In this document: positions 10,331-21,542 of the stretch, in pieces
Position numbering within the stretch: position 1 is the stretch's first letter
Layout of the letters: each line of letters begins with the position of its first letter
DNA from: Hysterangium stoloniferum
Lineage: Eukaryota; Basidiomycota; Agaricomycetes; Hysterangiales; Hysterangiaceae
Reading direction: 5' to 3'
DNA length: 64,000 nucleotides
Assembly (NCBI GenBank): GCA_015178975.1
Contig: WHVD01000185.1
Coordinates: 88,380-152,379 of the forward strand
Translations under genes and position numbers: made by a program
The notes under the pieces: model-generated
The model's input: only the letters and a program-made list of their open reading frames with translations
Told to the model about the DNA's origin: nothing
Databases searched by the model: none

Positions 10331-12291
10331 AAGGAGTCACATTGAAGATTCGTGGGCTTATATGTGCAGGTGACACCAGGCACGAACACTGATGTGCGGT
10401 CTTCACTGACATGCGTTGTTACTGAATTTTATCATGCTAAACTCCCAAAGATACCCGGCGAAGTGACATATGTCACACTCAAGTCCCAATGCTCTTCTTT
10501 GAAAATGTTAAAAATGAATAGACGAACCCTGAGCCCAGAAAGCCTGAGAGGCGCTCAAAGAAAGTATAATCCACGGTCGTGGGTTGATCAATTTATCAAA
10601 CTGTTTTAGAGCCGTGAAAGACTGCGAAGGATAGCCCGATGATCTCCGTGTACATTTCCCGAACGCTGCTAGACACTGGCTTGTCGTTCGGCAATTGACT
10701 GATTCTCTGTGATCAAAATACTTACAGGATCAGATCAGACAGGATAAAGGCTAGCTTGAACCTCACTTTCAGACCGCTAAGAATTCCGAATATGCCGAGA
10801 TCCTTTCTATGTGTTAGTATAAGCGGCAAAACTTTACTATGCAATAATGCACGTTTTACCCACGCCTGATATCTGGGAGCCGTCTAATAATGCCCTTCCC
10901 AACGCCTCTGCCACCCACTCCGTTCCTTCCGTTGGTGGCCTCCTAGAGTGGAATCCAGGCTTCCATCGAGTTCCACGCATAACCAATACTACTAGCTTTG
11001 AGTTGATGGTGGTTGCTTCAATTTTCCCTCATATTGCTGAGAAGTCACACTATCGAGGCCGATGTGTGTAGAACGCGAGGCTCACGCTACGCATCGCGAA
11101 GTGGATATTATGACTGGTTCCATTTTCAGAACACGTTAATCATTCCCATCCTGGCTTAGCGTGGCGTTATTGTATAGCCTGGCGCATTACTCTGAATCAC
11201 GTTTCGACGTTTTTTTTACTGATTGTAACACTTTGCAGATAAGAGCCTCCTGCCTCTTTTAGGGGCGCTCTGTAGAAGGAACATCAGAAGCTGGGTACAA
11301 GCCGGGTACGTGGAGGGGACCATGGCTATATTTGGACGTGTTGCGGAACGATTTTGGACCGAACAGCGGGACATACTAGGTTCCGGGCGACAAGACGGGA
11401 CAAATGCAGATAAGTTCTGGATTTAGGCTCTCTTCTAAATTGAGATATTTTATAACCTTAATTTTTACTATTTCCTAATATATCTAAAGATATTAATCGG
11501 ATATTAGTATATTGGATCACGTAAGTTTGGTTGTGAGATATCGGTTATTGTTTTATTGTTTTTTTGCAAGCCAAAGCAATGCCACCAGAAAACCATTTTT
11601 TAAATCAATATTAACAACCTCTAAGGACTTTGCGCAAATACCAAAATCAGTATTTGCTCTTGTGATCCTTGACCTTGACTTTGGATTATTCGTATAACAA
11701 ATTTACAATCTCCGCATACACCGAGCTTCCTTATCCTCAATATGCCCGACACGCATCTCAGTTGAAAACCTGCAGCGTTTGACCTTTCATATAAATTTCC
11801 TTGTCTGTCGACTCCCTTACGGTGGCTAGCCTCTGCCTTTCCCCCTCATATCCTTCCATTGTTTCTATCATGACCCTCCGAGCTGCGAACTGGTCTAAGG
11901 ATGAATTCCAAACGTGCTATCCCCTATCGAATGTTCGCCATAACCGCATGTCAATCTCAAACTTACTTGCCCCAAGTCCCACCGCGCTCTTCCTCACCTC
12001 CCAAAGGGAAAGGTCTGTGGAATAGCATCCAGTCAACTCTTAGATGCACTCACCTCTTCCTCGCACAGTATATGGCAGCCCCCTTCACCTTCGACTTTTA
12101 CCGAAAACGAGGTATGTTGTGTAAGGACTCCTCTGCCCTCACCCGACACGTCACAGCGGCGTTCCCAGGCATCCCCCAGTATAGAACCCCAGTGCGAAGC
12201 TGATGACAACAACCACAACCCCGACAGCCCGCCCTCGAAAAGCCAGCCACCACGTCGCTGTATTCTTCGACGAGGGCATGGGGCGACTAGT
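10331..12291. other. Unassigned 2-kb stretch
   Basis: No complete gene can be supported. An 85-codon frame at 10352-10609 and a 74-codon frame at 10847-11071 match nothing I recognise. 11410-11560 is strongly AT-rich. A frame at about 12100-12190 reads CKDSSALTRHVTA, reminiscent of half a C2H2 finger, and might be an upstream exon of the gene at 12292, but no splice model joined it. Confidence 0.3.
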
Positions 12292-12847
12292 ATGCCTCGT
12301 CGCTCCATCACAGCGTCAACTGCAGCGAGTCGGTTTGGGCTGCTCATCCAAGGGCGGCATTATTGCACTTGGGTAGACCCACAGACTAACGTGCACTGCC
12401 TAGGGTGGCGGTTGGGGTTCTCGAACCGGTCAGACCTGATACGACACGCGGACTCGCACCATGCCATGGGTACGTTGGTTTTATACCCCTTGTATGCCTG
12501 TATGTATGCCATAACTCGAACCGAACCCTAGAGGAGATGCACAGACTTCGTGAAGGCACATTGAACTTTGGTAACGCACAGTATGTCCATACTCAGGAAC
12601 ACCTTGACGCACTCACCGATATCGTCGACTCGATGTCCTGTGTGGGTTGTGGAATGGTATTCAAGAGCAATCGCATCGATTCCAAGATGCGGCATCTGCG
12701 TCATGGAGCGTGGTGAGTAACTGTTCTTGTTTTTGGGAAAGGATCTTGTATTTATACCGCGAACTCTAGCTTGCGCAGGCAGGAACGTGAACAGAAGCGA
12801 GCGTTGGAGAAAAAAAAGGGGAGATCACCCTCAAAATATAAGGGCTG
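12292..12847 (+). CDS. Small C2H2-like zinc-finger protein (predicted)
   Basis: Three exons join in frame from ATG 12292 to TGA 12847, with introns 12470-12531 (GTACGT...CTAG) and about 12712-12778 (GTGAGT...GCAG). The product is about 140 residues. Exon 1 has a Cys-x(10)-Cys pair followed by SDLIRHADSHH. Exon 2 has CVGCGMVFKSNRID then KMRHLRH. These resemble degenerate C2H2 fingers seen in basidiomycete hypothetical proteins, some of them transposon-linked. The tail is basic (EKKKGRSPSKYKG). It could be a nucleic-acid-binding protein or a fragment of a larger decayed gene; the repeat-rich surroundings argue for caution. Confidence 0.5.
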
Positions 12848-12994
12848 AGTTTGGGAGTGGCGTTATATTATTAATATTGAGCATTTGCCGAATCAACTTG
12901 TACTATCTCCTGTTTTTGCCATTCCCTCCTGTTTTTGGGTGACCGGTTCTTCCTTTTTTTGCCGACCTCCCTCGTGTTCGCCCCTTTCCTTGCT

Positions 12995-13275
12995 GTTGCC
13001 GCCCTTCCTCGTTGCTGCCACCCTCCCTTGTTACCGCCACCCCCCCCTTGTTGTCGCCACCCTCCCTTGTTGTCGCCACCCTCCCGTGTTGTCGCCACCC
13101 TCCCTTGTTGTCGCCACCCTCCCGTGTTGTCGCCACCCTCCCTTGTTGTCGCCACCCTCCCTTGTTGTCGCCACCTCCCTTGTTGTCGCCACCTCCCTTG
13201 TTGTCGCCACCTCCCCTGTTGTCGCCACCTCCCCTGTTGTCGCCACCCTCCCTTGTTGTCGCCACCTCCCCTGTT
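12995..13275. repeat. 18/19-bp C-rich minisatellite, about 15 units
   Basis: Units of the form CCCTCCCTTGTTGTCGCCA (19 bp) shift partway through to an 18-bp form lacking one C. Point variants include CGTG for CTTG and CCTG for CTTG. The array is open in several frames on both strands (Pro/Cys/His-rich or Gly/Asp/Asn-rich), so the long open frames here are by-products of the repeat. Strand asymmetry is strong: the plus strand is almost free of A. Confidence 0.9.
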
Positions 13276-14489
13276 CTCCCTTATTGTCGCCTTCTCTTCC
13301 TGTCTTCCCTTCTCTGCCCCTCAATGCATTCATGTTTCAATGCATCGCCATGATGTGGAATTTTGGACAGGAATTCGTGATACAATATATACGCGAGACA
13401 ACTGCCAGCCTCGGATGTGATATATTTATATAATCCTCGATGGCTAGAAATATTATTATACTTATTTAATTGGGAGGATTAGCTAATGCCACGATGGATA
13501 TAATGTATTGTATCGCTTTCTGTCCATGCGTCCCACGCAGATGTTCGTGATTGTGGTGTAGTGCACCAACTTGAGCCTGATATGGCAATATGTACCGTTA
13601 TGGGCGGCCAAATGCCAATTCCCACCAAGGGACGGTGACCGTTTTCGCGCTGGACAAAAACGGTCTGATTCGCAGGTGTGGCTCCATCGATCTGGTGGCT
13701 ACAGAGACGTGATGAAACTGCAGTCTCGTGACTTGAAAGGAATACCGTCGTACAACGGCACTTGGCACAGAACACAAAGCAGCGGCTGATGTTCAAGTTG
13801 GACATTTGAGATAAGAAGCATAAGGCACGGAAAATTCAGATGAGCCAAAGACTGCGGTTGACCCCGGACGTTCAAATCTGTATTGTTCCAGATATGGGTG
13901 AAGGGCTTCTTGAGCGGTGTGAGTGCTCGAGGATTATGCATGTATCCTTGGGTAAGGGTGACGGGGGGGATTATGACGTGTGTCAAGTGGGGAACTAGTT
14001 TTGTTCCGGGGAAGATTATAGGAATTTGACCGGATTAGGACAATTGCGGTATCTGTGAAAACTGAGATGGAATATGTTTCGATACCAAAGATGGTTACAC
14101 GATAAAATCAGCGATGTGAAGGAACTTATGTTCAAAATTCATTCAAAATGGGAGGGACACGTGGTCGACGTCGGCAGGACTTGAACAGAAGTATGGGACA
14201 CAAGCATCAGTGGAGGCGACGACTCAGACGGATGGCAAAACCTCGTGGATTGCTAGCACACTGTGCAATGTCAATGTCAAAGCAAGCGGTTAAAGCGTGC
14301 TTCAATAGGCAGACAGAGTCGTTTGAAAGCATCCGAAATAATTATTCAACACTAGAGATAAAGTCCAACACATGTTTGGCGGCGCCCAGGTCCTTTAGGA
14401 GTGTCAATGGGGAGTCCCGGGAGTGTATACTTTATTGTTGACACCATTCCCATGTTTAATATGGACCAGAAATCCCACTTCAATATGGA
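13276..14489. other. Unassigned stretch before the tRNA
   Basis: Overlapping minus-strand frames at 13479-13986 and a basic plus-strand frame at 14148-14441 are open but unrecognised. No repeat partner was found within the window. It marks the boundary between the repeat-rich flank and the gene-dense core. Confidence 0.3.
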
Positions 14490-14571
14490 GGCGCGATAGC
14501 TCAGCTGGGAGAGCGACAGACTGAAGTTTTCTGATATCTGCAGGTCCCCGGTTCAATCCCGGGTCGTGCCA
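14490..14571 (+). tRNA. tRNA-Phe (GAA) with a 9-nt intron
   Basis: The cloverleaf is readable. The acceptor stem GGCGCGA pairs with TCGTGCC (one G-T wobble), with discriminator A at 14571. The D-arm is GCTC/GAGC with an AGCTGGGA loop, the anticodon loop is CTGAAG with GAA at 14523-14525, and the T-arm is CCCGG/CCGGG around TTCAATC. The canonical model leaves 9 extra nucleotides after position 37 (14527-14535), the standard site of nuclear tRNA introns. The anticodon stem has one A-C mismatch at 27-43. A run of seven T at 14575-14581 serves as Pol III terminator. CCA is not encoded. Confidence 0.95.
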
Positions 14572-14644
14572 TTCTTTTTTTCTAACTTTTGTTAGATTAT
14601 GGCGCAGACGCCGCGGAGGCTCTTTTGTTTGCCTTCTCTAAACT

Positions 14645-16111
14645 ATGACTACAGCACCTACGACCACAGAAGCTAAAACACCACCTTACCATACAACTTT
14701 TGCTGCTCGCGGTGTTATAGTAAATTTATCTACTCTAATTCAATCAGACTTAGTCTAATTACTTCTTAGGCTCCTAATTTCTCTGCTTTTAAACCACGAG
14801 ATGTCCGAGTTTCGATATCTGTCGCGCCAGGAAACCGATCTTCAAGCTTGAGCCATGTTGCGTGGAGTTGCGATGGTCGACGCTTATCGTCTGCCGGTTA
14901 TGAGAAGGCAGTCAGATTGTGGCAGCCCGAGAAAAGTGTGGGGGTGGCCATGTTTCGGCCCGCTATTCTCCATTGACCGATTTCGTTGTACAAAACCTAC
15001 AGCTTGATCCTCGAAATACCACCACAATATCGGGAGCTCACACAGAGGCAGTCGATTTTGTAGCATGGAATCCCACACATCCAGAACTGCTCTGTTCATC
15101 AAGTACAAAAGACAAGCGGGTGGCTTTCTACGACGCGCGTCGTAAGTCCTGCCCTTTTCTATCTCTTAGCTTTACCAGACCGTTTATCAATGCAGAGAGT
15201 CGGCCTACTCAAGTCATCAATACCTCCCGGCATCCCGTTAATATTCAATACTCGCCAGACGCCAAAACAATCATGGTTTTGGATGATGACGATCGAGTTT
15301 CATTCATCAAACATGGGCATACGGGTCCCGAGGGCCAGTTGGAATGGAAATCTGGGGAAACAGCTCGAACATCACAGGGAGCGGTCAGGCACTCGTCATC
15401 TGGTATCCGTTATTATTGTTAGACTGACGCGCGACCCACACATCTCTCCAGCTTCTGAGCACGATCGCCTTGTGGAACCATGTCGGCGATGCGATATTCG
15501 CCTCTGCTACGGACGGCATGCTGCGCATCGTCAGCTATCCAGAGACAGAAGTTGTGGACAGAATCGGTGCCCACGTCCGTGCGATCTACGCCTTGGCACT
15601 CGATCCCCGCGGAAAGTACGCTTATGAGAGCTATTTTTCCGAAAACTTGCCCTCAATGCTGATTTCTCCCTAGGTATTTAGTAACGGGCGGAGGAGAGTC
15701 AATCATCAATTTCTTTGATTTGAGAGAATGGCTTTGTGCAAAGAGCATCTCCACAGGAGAGTAAGTACTCTCTGCCTTACGCGCCAGTCTTACGTCTGAT
15801 ATACGAGTGCACGATCTTAGCACATCGGTAAATTCGCTATCGTTCTCATATGATGGCGAATACATTGCTAGCGCAACCGAAACGACGTACATTGACATCG
15901 TATGATTTATTTTTTGCCGCCTGTAATACAATTCACTTACGGCGTTCATTTTCGTCAGATTGCAACGGAGACTGGACAGGTTATGCATCGGATTCCTTCC
16001 ATGACGGTGCCGGGGATGGTCACTTGGCATCCGTCAAAACATATCATAGCTTCTTGCGGTGAAGCGTCCTCACGGCCTGATAAGGCCTGGCTCAGCATTT
16101 TCGGCATCTAG
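14645..16111 (+). CDS. THO3: THO complex subunit 3 (TEX1/THOC3), WD40 protein
   Basis: This is a WD40 beta-propeller subunit of the THO/TREX complex, which couples transcription to mRNA export in the nucleus. Family blocks appear in order: VAWSCDGRRLSSAGYEKAV, AVDFVAWNPTHPELL, IQYSPDAKTIMVLDDDDRV, LWNHVGDAIFASATDGM, YLVTGGGESIINFFDL, SFSYDGEYIASATET and VTWHPSKHIIASCGE near the C-terminus. Introns read at 14720-14769, 14938-15002, 15142-15195, 15616-15673 and two more before the stop at 16109-16111. The junction near 15380-15451 is unresolved: the best donor (GTATCC, 15404) gives the wrong phase, while a weaker GTCAGG donor about 20 nt upstream keeps it. The start follows the tRNA-Phe by 73 bp. 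Confidence 0.85.
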
Positions 16112-16279
16112 AATCATCACTGGTCGCTTGTAGTATAAGTAGGTAGTGGGCTGGATGTGTATAGTACATGACACGAATTGAATGTCCTCTCGGTGTAAAT
16201 GCAAATTTAAAAAGTGGAATGGAAAACAGATTAACCCCAAGGGTGGTAGTAAAGGTGATACGGTATCGTTTTAGCATGC

Positions 16280-19200
16280 TTATTCGATATTGTGTCGCCA
16301 ACGGTCGACAGTCTGATATTTCTGTGACTCCGGAACGGGGAGTGCGGGAGAGACACTAAACGTTGGTGCGCTCATCAAGAACGGAGAATATCCACTCATC
16401 ATGGAGGGTGCGCCGAAAGACATTGTGGGCTGCATCATCATCATCTGCTGTTGTTGAAGAAGATTTTGTTGCGCGACAAGGTTAAGCTGGGCCTGCTGCT
16501 GCGGAAGTTGTTGAAGTCCCAGCGGCTTATCGTCTTCGTCTTCGTCGCCTGCATGCGAGGGAAGGTAAGCGGAAGCACGAGGATGGCGTATCGCCAGTGG
16601 TGTGTCGTCCTCGTCCTCCTGGTTGTTGTCTGTAGAGAGTTGGTTCGCGATATCATGAAATTGAAAGTCGGTGACCATGCTCTTTCGCTCTAGCACTTTT
16701 GCTAAAGGTTGCTCATCCTCCGAATCCGAACCTGAAGGTCGAAGGGATGGATTCTGAAGTACGCGAGCGAGAGGCACATCGTCCTCGCTCTCAGAGTTCT
16801 CCACCCTAAGAACTGGCAGACGTTTGCGACGCCCTTCATCATCTGAAGATTCCCAACCGGCCTGCGTTGTGGCCAGCCTTGCAGCATTCACCTTGGCCTC
16901 ATTTTCCGAAGCCTCACTATCAATTTCGCTATCCGAGTCTTCAACCACTGGCGGTTTCTCGCGTCGAGTGGTTGCCTTTGCTATAACAGGTAAAGTCGGG
17001 GGAAGGTCCGCCACCTTAGACATTCGTGGTATCTCTTTTGGAGAGATAGGTACAGGCTGCTTGTTTTTGGTCTTACTCTTCCCCTTTTTGGCTGCTTTCA
17101 TCTCCTCTTTATGCCGCAGCTCTTCCGCTTCCGCGCTTTCTGCGGCTTCGATCTCTTTAAGCTTCTCCAACTCCCGCTCCCATAGTTGATCCACACCAAA
17201 GACAGATTTGCTACCACCAATCACTCGTCCATTTTCTTTTGGTACACCGGGGATGGCTTCGTCTGAGAAATTCAATAAGGGCTTTGCACCTGAGGAAAGT
17301 CTTCTCGTCAGCCCAGGACGAGATCCAAAATTCCGACTTCCTGGCCGCTCTTGCAATGTGGCGGGATCTATCAAAGTCCCTGAATGTCGAAGTTGACCTC
17401 CGGAACCGCGTGACATCATAGATGGCCTTTCGTCTCCTGTAAACACTCTAATCATCTATGAATACGTATGCTACGTTGGCAATAGTAAACCAATGCACAC
17501 CTCTTTTTTGATTTCAATTTTTCTTTCCTCGCTTCTAGTTCATCCATCAAACTTCTACCGTAAAGCTTTCCTGGAGCTTTTCCCTGTGCCTGTTTTTGCT
17601 CCTCTGCGATTTCCTCTTCGATATCTTCCTCCTGAAGTATCTGTTCCCCATCTTCTTGGGCGCGACGAAGGTTATTCTCAATATCTGCAAAGGCCACATC
17701 GCGTTGCCCGTCGGTCATGAGGGAATTGCGAAAAGTGAGTTGCGCCAATGAGAGATTCATGCGAGGGTTCGGTGTCAGCAGGGACGGTTGCTGTCCAACT
17801 AATGATGGCATAAACTGAGATACCGGTCTTCCTGCGGACTTGGCCCCAGGTGGCAGCGGTGGTCCAATCGTTGAAAGCTCAAACCCAGCTGGTAGCTGGT
17901 GTGCTGGTCCAGCGTCTTCATCACGACCTTGCAGAGGACTCGGCATAATAAGCACCTTCGGTCTCATTAATTCCAAACGTGAAAATCTACGGGGCTTTTC
18001 GCGATCTCCATCTAGCAGTTGCCCAGCGTCAGCGGACATGCGATCAGCCTCCAGGGGAATGCGCGACCCAAGAGAGGCATCGGACATAGCTCGGGTTCTG
18101 GTGTATGCAGCTACTTTAGGATCAAAACGAGATGACCTTGCAGGCGAGGGAGGTCTGGCACTGAAAGCTGGATCGTCAAAAAAGCCTTGGGTACCTAAAG
18201 TTCCCCCTATGGATGCCATGGACATCGGACGAGCATCAGCAGGGGGTTTAGGGTCAAATCGAGAGGCGCGATCAGAGAGTGGTCCAAATATGTCATCGTC
18301 TTGAACATCTAACACTTCGGGTGTGGCAGGTTCTTGCCTCATAATAGCCTGAGATCCTCTAGACCCGCTTGACAGTGCCCGTATACGTATTGCCTTGGGG
18401 TCGAAACGCGAAGTTGGCCCCGTCATAGGAATATCAAACATACTTCGATTATCTTCATCCTGACCAGCGGAGGGGAATGGAATGGGCTGTGGTGATGGCT
18501 CATGTGGGCGGCTTCGTAAAAGGGCTCGATTAGGTTGAGCTTTGTTGAATCCGACGGCTGCCTGTGATCTCTTAAAGTTCAGTGCATTACCTCCTGCTAT
18601 GTCTAACGGCCCTGAGATAGTCCTGCGGCGAAAGTCGGCCTCAGATGCCACTACACCTCCTCGCAATGCCTCAATTTCCTCTGCCATAACACCAAACCCA
18701 CCCATACTCTGGGCTCTATTGCCTTGCTGGCGATGACCGAATGTTCCGACTCGAGTACGATCTCTTTGAAATTCATTAGCATTGGGTAGCACGTCAGATT
18801 GAGTCTTCGAAAGCACTCGTTGTCTCGGACCTGTGCCGGTGCCTGTTCGCCTATTCTTCGAGCTTCGTTTCTCTTCCCCTAATAAATTTGCCATGCCCCA
18901 TGCCTCCAGGTCTACCTCCAAATCTTCTTCCTCGTACTCTTCATCTTCGGCTCCCATCTCAGACTCAGGGGCATCGTCACCGCCAAAAGGGTTACGCAGG
19001 ACGTCAATAGAGCCCCTAGAATTTCTTGTGCCTGCCATTGATCGACGTGCATCCATAGATCCCCGTTTACTTGCTGCTTCATTAACGGGCAGTTCGACTC
19101 CAAGAAGATTGGGTGTTTCACGAAGGTGTTCAAATCCAGACAAGGTGCGTGCACGCGGGGCATTTCGAGTACGAATGTGTGAGAATAATGCGCTATGCTC

Positions 19201-19337
19201 TGCTTTTCGAGGTGGATTTGGGTCATCTGGGTCATTGTCATATTCTGCAGCGAGTTGAGTGAGGGCAACGTGGACATGGAGGACTGATCCTTACCAAGGA
19301 GAGCGGCCGCAAGTTGCAATCTCGAGAAGGCGGTCAT
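16280..19337 (-). CDS. Conserved basidiomycete disordered protein, 984 aa
   Basis: Three exons (19337-19295, 19244-17501, 17447-16280) join in frame to 984 residues; introns are 50 and 53 nt. I do not recognise a named family. Almost the whole protein is low-complexity and charged. The motif SRFDPK occurs three times (after T, A and S), each followed within about 12 residues by an Arg-rich serine site. The C-terminal third holds four acidic blocks ending in PLA or PLG (EDDVPLA, EDEQPLA, EDDTPLA, EDDKPLG). A helical, charged segment lies at the exon 2/3 border, and the tail is Gln/Met-rich. No membrane segment or signal peptide. Its 3' end converges on THO3. It may be a scaffold or signalling substrate, but no function can be assigned. 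Confidence 0.8.
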
Positions 19338-19514
19338 CGAAGACCGTTATAGGAACAAATTAAGAGGTTTTTGCGGGCAAAGGACATAAGTAGGCTGCGA
19401 GTTGGCAGCGTGTCGAGGAGGTCACACACATGTCACACGTAATATCATGATCTACTAATTATTTGGCTAGCAATAGAAAATAATAGTAAAGACGATTAAA
19501 AATAATATATATTA

Positions 19515-21542
19515 TCACTTTTCAACAGTGGAAATTGCCAAGTCTATGGGAGCTACAACATAGGACTCTGGAGTAGTATCATTAGTGCTTGTCACCACTT
19601 TAACACCCTTGGTTTCTTCCACAAGTCTCTGCTCCGCTCTCTTGACTCTCTTCTGTGCCATAGAAGTCGCCCAACTTTTACCTCCCAAAGTGAAGAACAT
19701 CAATGTTCCACCAGTCAACCAAAGACCATACCAATACATTCGCCGCCATGTTTCTAGCGAGTCATAAAAATCGCAGATCATAAACGGCGCAACAGCAAAA
19801 TTCAATATGCACATGCTCGCCAAATGACCAGTAAAATCGTAAGATCGCTTGAGCAGGGTTGGTGGTGTTTGCAACTGTGGAGTTGATTGCTGTGATTTGA
19901 TTACAGGAGGTGAAAGAAGAGGCCGCAAGTAGGTTCGACATTGACGGGCAGCGGCACTAATGAATCCACCCAGAATAAAAGTGAGATAGTATCCGCCAGC
20001 AAACCCATGCTAAAAACGATAAATTAACTATTCCGTATAGTGGTTATGTTGGAATATAGTGCTTACCCAAAAAGCTGAAGTTAAAAATGTGGCCATGGTG
20101 CTCTTAAAACCAGGCTTCTTCCCCTTTCGAGCGAGTCGTTTATAGATGCTTTCTCGAAGCCAAGTATTAGTTTTCATGTTCCAGGAGTCCAATAGAACCT
20201 TGAAATTCGGCGGCCATTCAATTAAGGGTATATTCACGTTTGCCGCACCATCCCATCGGCTACTCCCGGTTACTGTATACCCAGTAAATCCTAAACCTGT
20301 GAGGATACAGGCACCCTGTCGTTACATCAACTTATTGATTAGCATTGTAAGCCATGTTCAAACCTCACTAAGCAACCAAACAGCATAATATTTTGTTCTT
20401 GCCACCATACCCAGCAGCTGAACAGTCATAATCCTTTTGCTAGCGTCAAAAACTGTGCGACTATCGAAAAAAAAACAGAGTGAAATACTCACCGGGTGAA
20501 CGGGCCCTTTAGTAACCATGAATCAGTTAATATTGTCTGGTATTGGTATGTTGTGCCTAATAAGACATAAAGGCCCAATGATATAAAGCCAGACAACATG
20601 CGAGTGTATGCTACCCGCTTTCGACCATGCGGGACATATTTAAATTTTTTGGAGCCGTTGGACACTTGTCCTTCGGCAGATTCATAAACTGATCCATCTA
20701 TCAGTGATGCATATGTAGAATACTCGGTATAGGGTCCAACAAGAAAGCCTGGAAAATAAAACCTATTATGGCTTGACCATTAGGAATATAATTGTGCCTA
20801 GAGATACATTGCTTACGCGTATCCTAAAAATTCTAATAGGGAGGGCATCTTGACTACGCGATGTTTCAATTGCCACTTGTCAAGGTCCTAAATAAATAAA
20901 AAAGGACAGATATGACATTGTAGGTTATATTATAAGAACGCGTTTTTCCCTTACCTCAACCGGACGGCGACCATCCCATACATTCCACGCAAACGTCGTA
21001 AGCTTCATGGTTAAGACCATCTGTGGAGCCGTGATTTCAAATACTTCGAGTGGGATCTTGTAGATGGTACGATAAGCGTGGCTATATAATGTTGTCAGAT
21101 TTTATTTGACAACCAATACTGGTCATTACTTGAGCGTCAGATGACCCATGACAACTCTGGTAGTAGTAAGATATCTTGCATACCACTGAAAGTGTCCCTT
21201 ACTCACGCAAAGACGACCCAAGGCATGTTTCGTCCATGTATAACCGCTGCTAAAATATACGTTGCAAGAGTACTGCACAACAGCTGCAGGGCACCACCCC
21301 ACAAATTCAACACTGGCAGCAAGTAAAATCCGGTTATAATAATGCTAAAGAGATGTCTAAAAGACGGTTGTGAACGCGGTATCCGAACGAATATGCTACC
21401 CAGTGGGTAGCTAACAAGAAGACATGCAACCAGCTATACGATTTATCAGCTACTAAGTCAGTTGAACAAATGGGATGAATACCTTTATTTGGTCACTTGA
21501 GCTACCCGTAGCATCAGCTACCTTCTGGAACAGACGATCCAT
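19515..21542 (-). CDS. ALE1: Lysophospholipid acyltransferase, MBOAT family (ALE1-type)
   Basis: This is a multi-pass ER membrane enzyme that re-acylates lysophospholipids with acyl-CoA (Lands cycle). The start at 21542 gives MDRLFQKVADATGSSSDQIK, typical of Ale1 N-termini. Family landmarks follow across many short exons: TMKLTTFAWNVWDGR, LEFLGYAF, VGPYTEYSTYASLIDGS, GTTYQYQTILTDSWLLKGP, IPLIEWPPNFKVLLDSWNMK and TNTWLRESIYKRL. The catalytic His is at 20007-20009, split from the preceding Trp by intron 20066-20010; the exon continues HGFAGGYYLTF, as in the family. The C-terminus (19515-19928) has the last membrane spans and a Lys/Arg-rich tail without an obvious KKXX signal. Several introns between 20070 and 21480 were read only approximately. 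Confidence 0.88.

Noticed and set aside
12995..13275. Possible CRISPR-like array
   Set aside because: The units are directly adjacent with no unique spacers, and the DNA is a fungal nuclear genome.
12871..13433. Six overlapping open frames of 94-182 codons on both strands
   Set aside because: All are by-products of the 18/19-bp minisatellite, whose units contain no stop codon in most frames.
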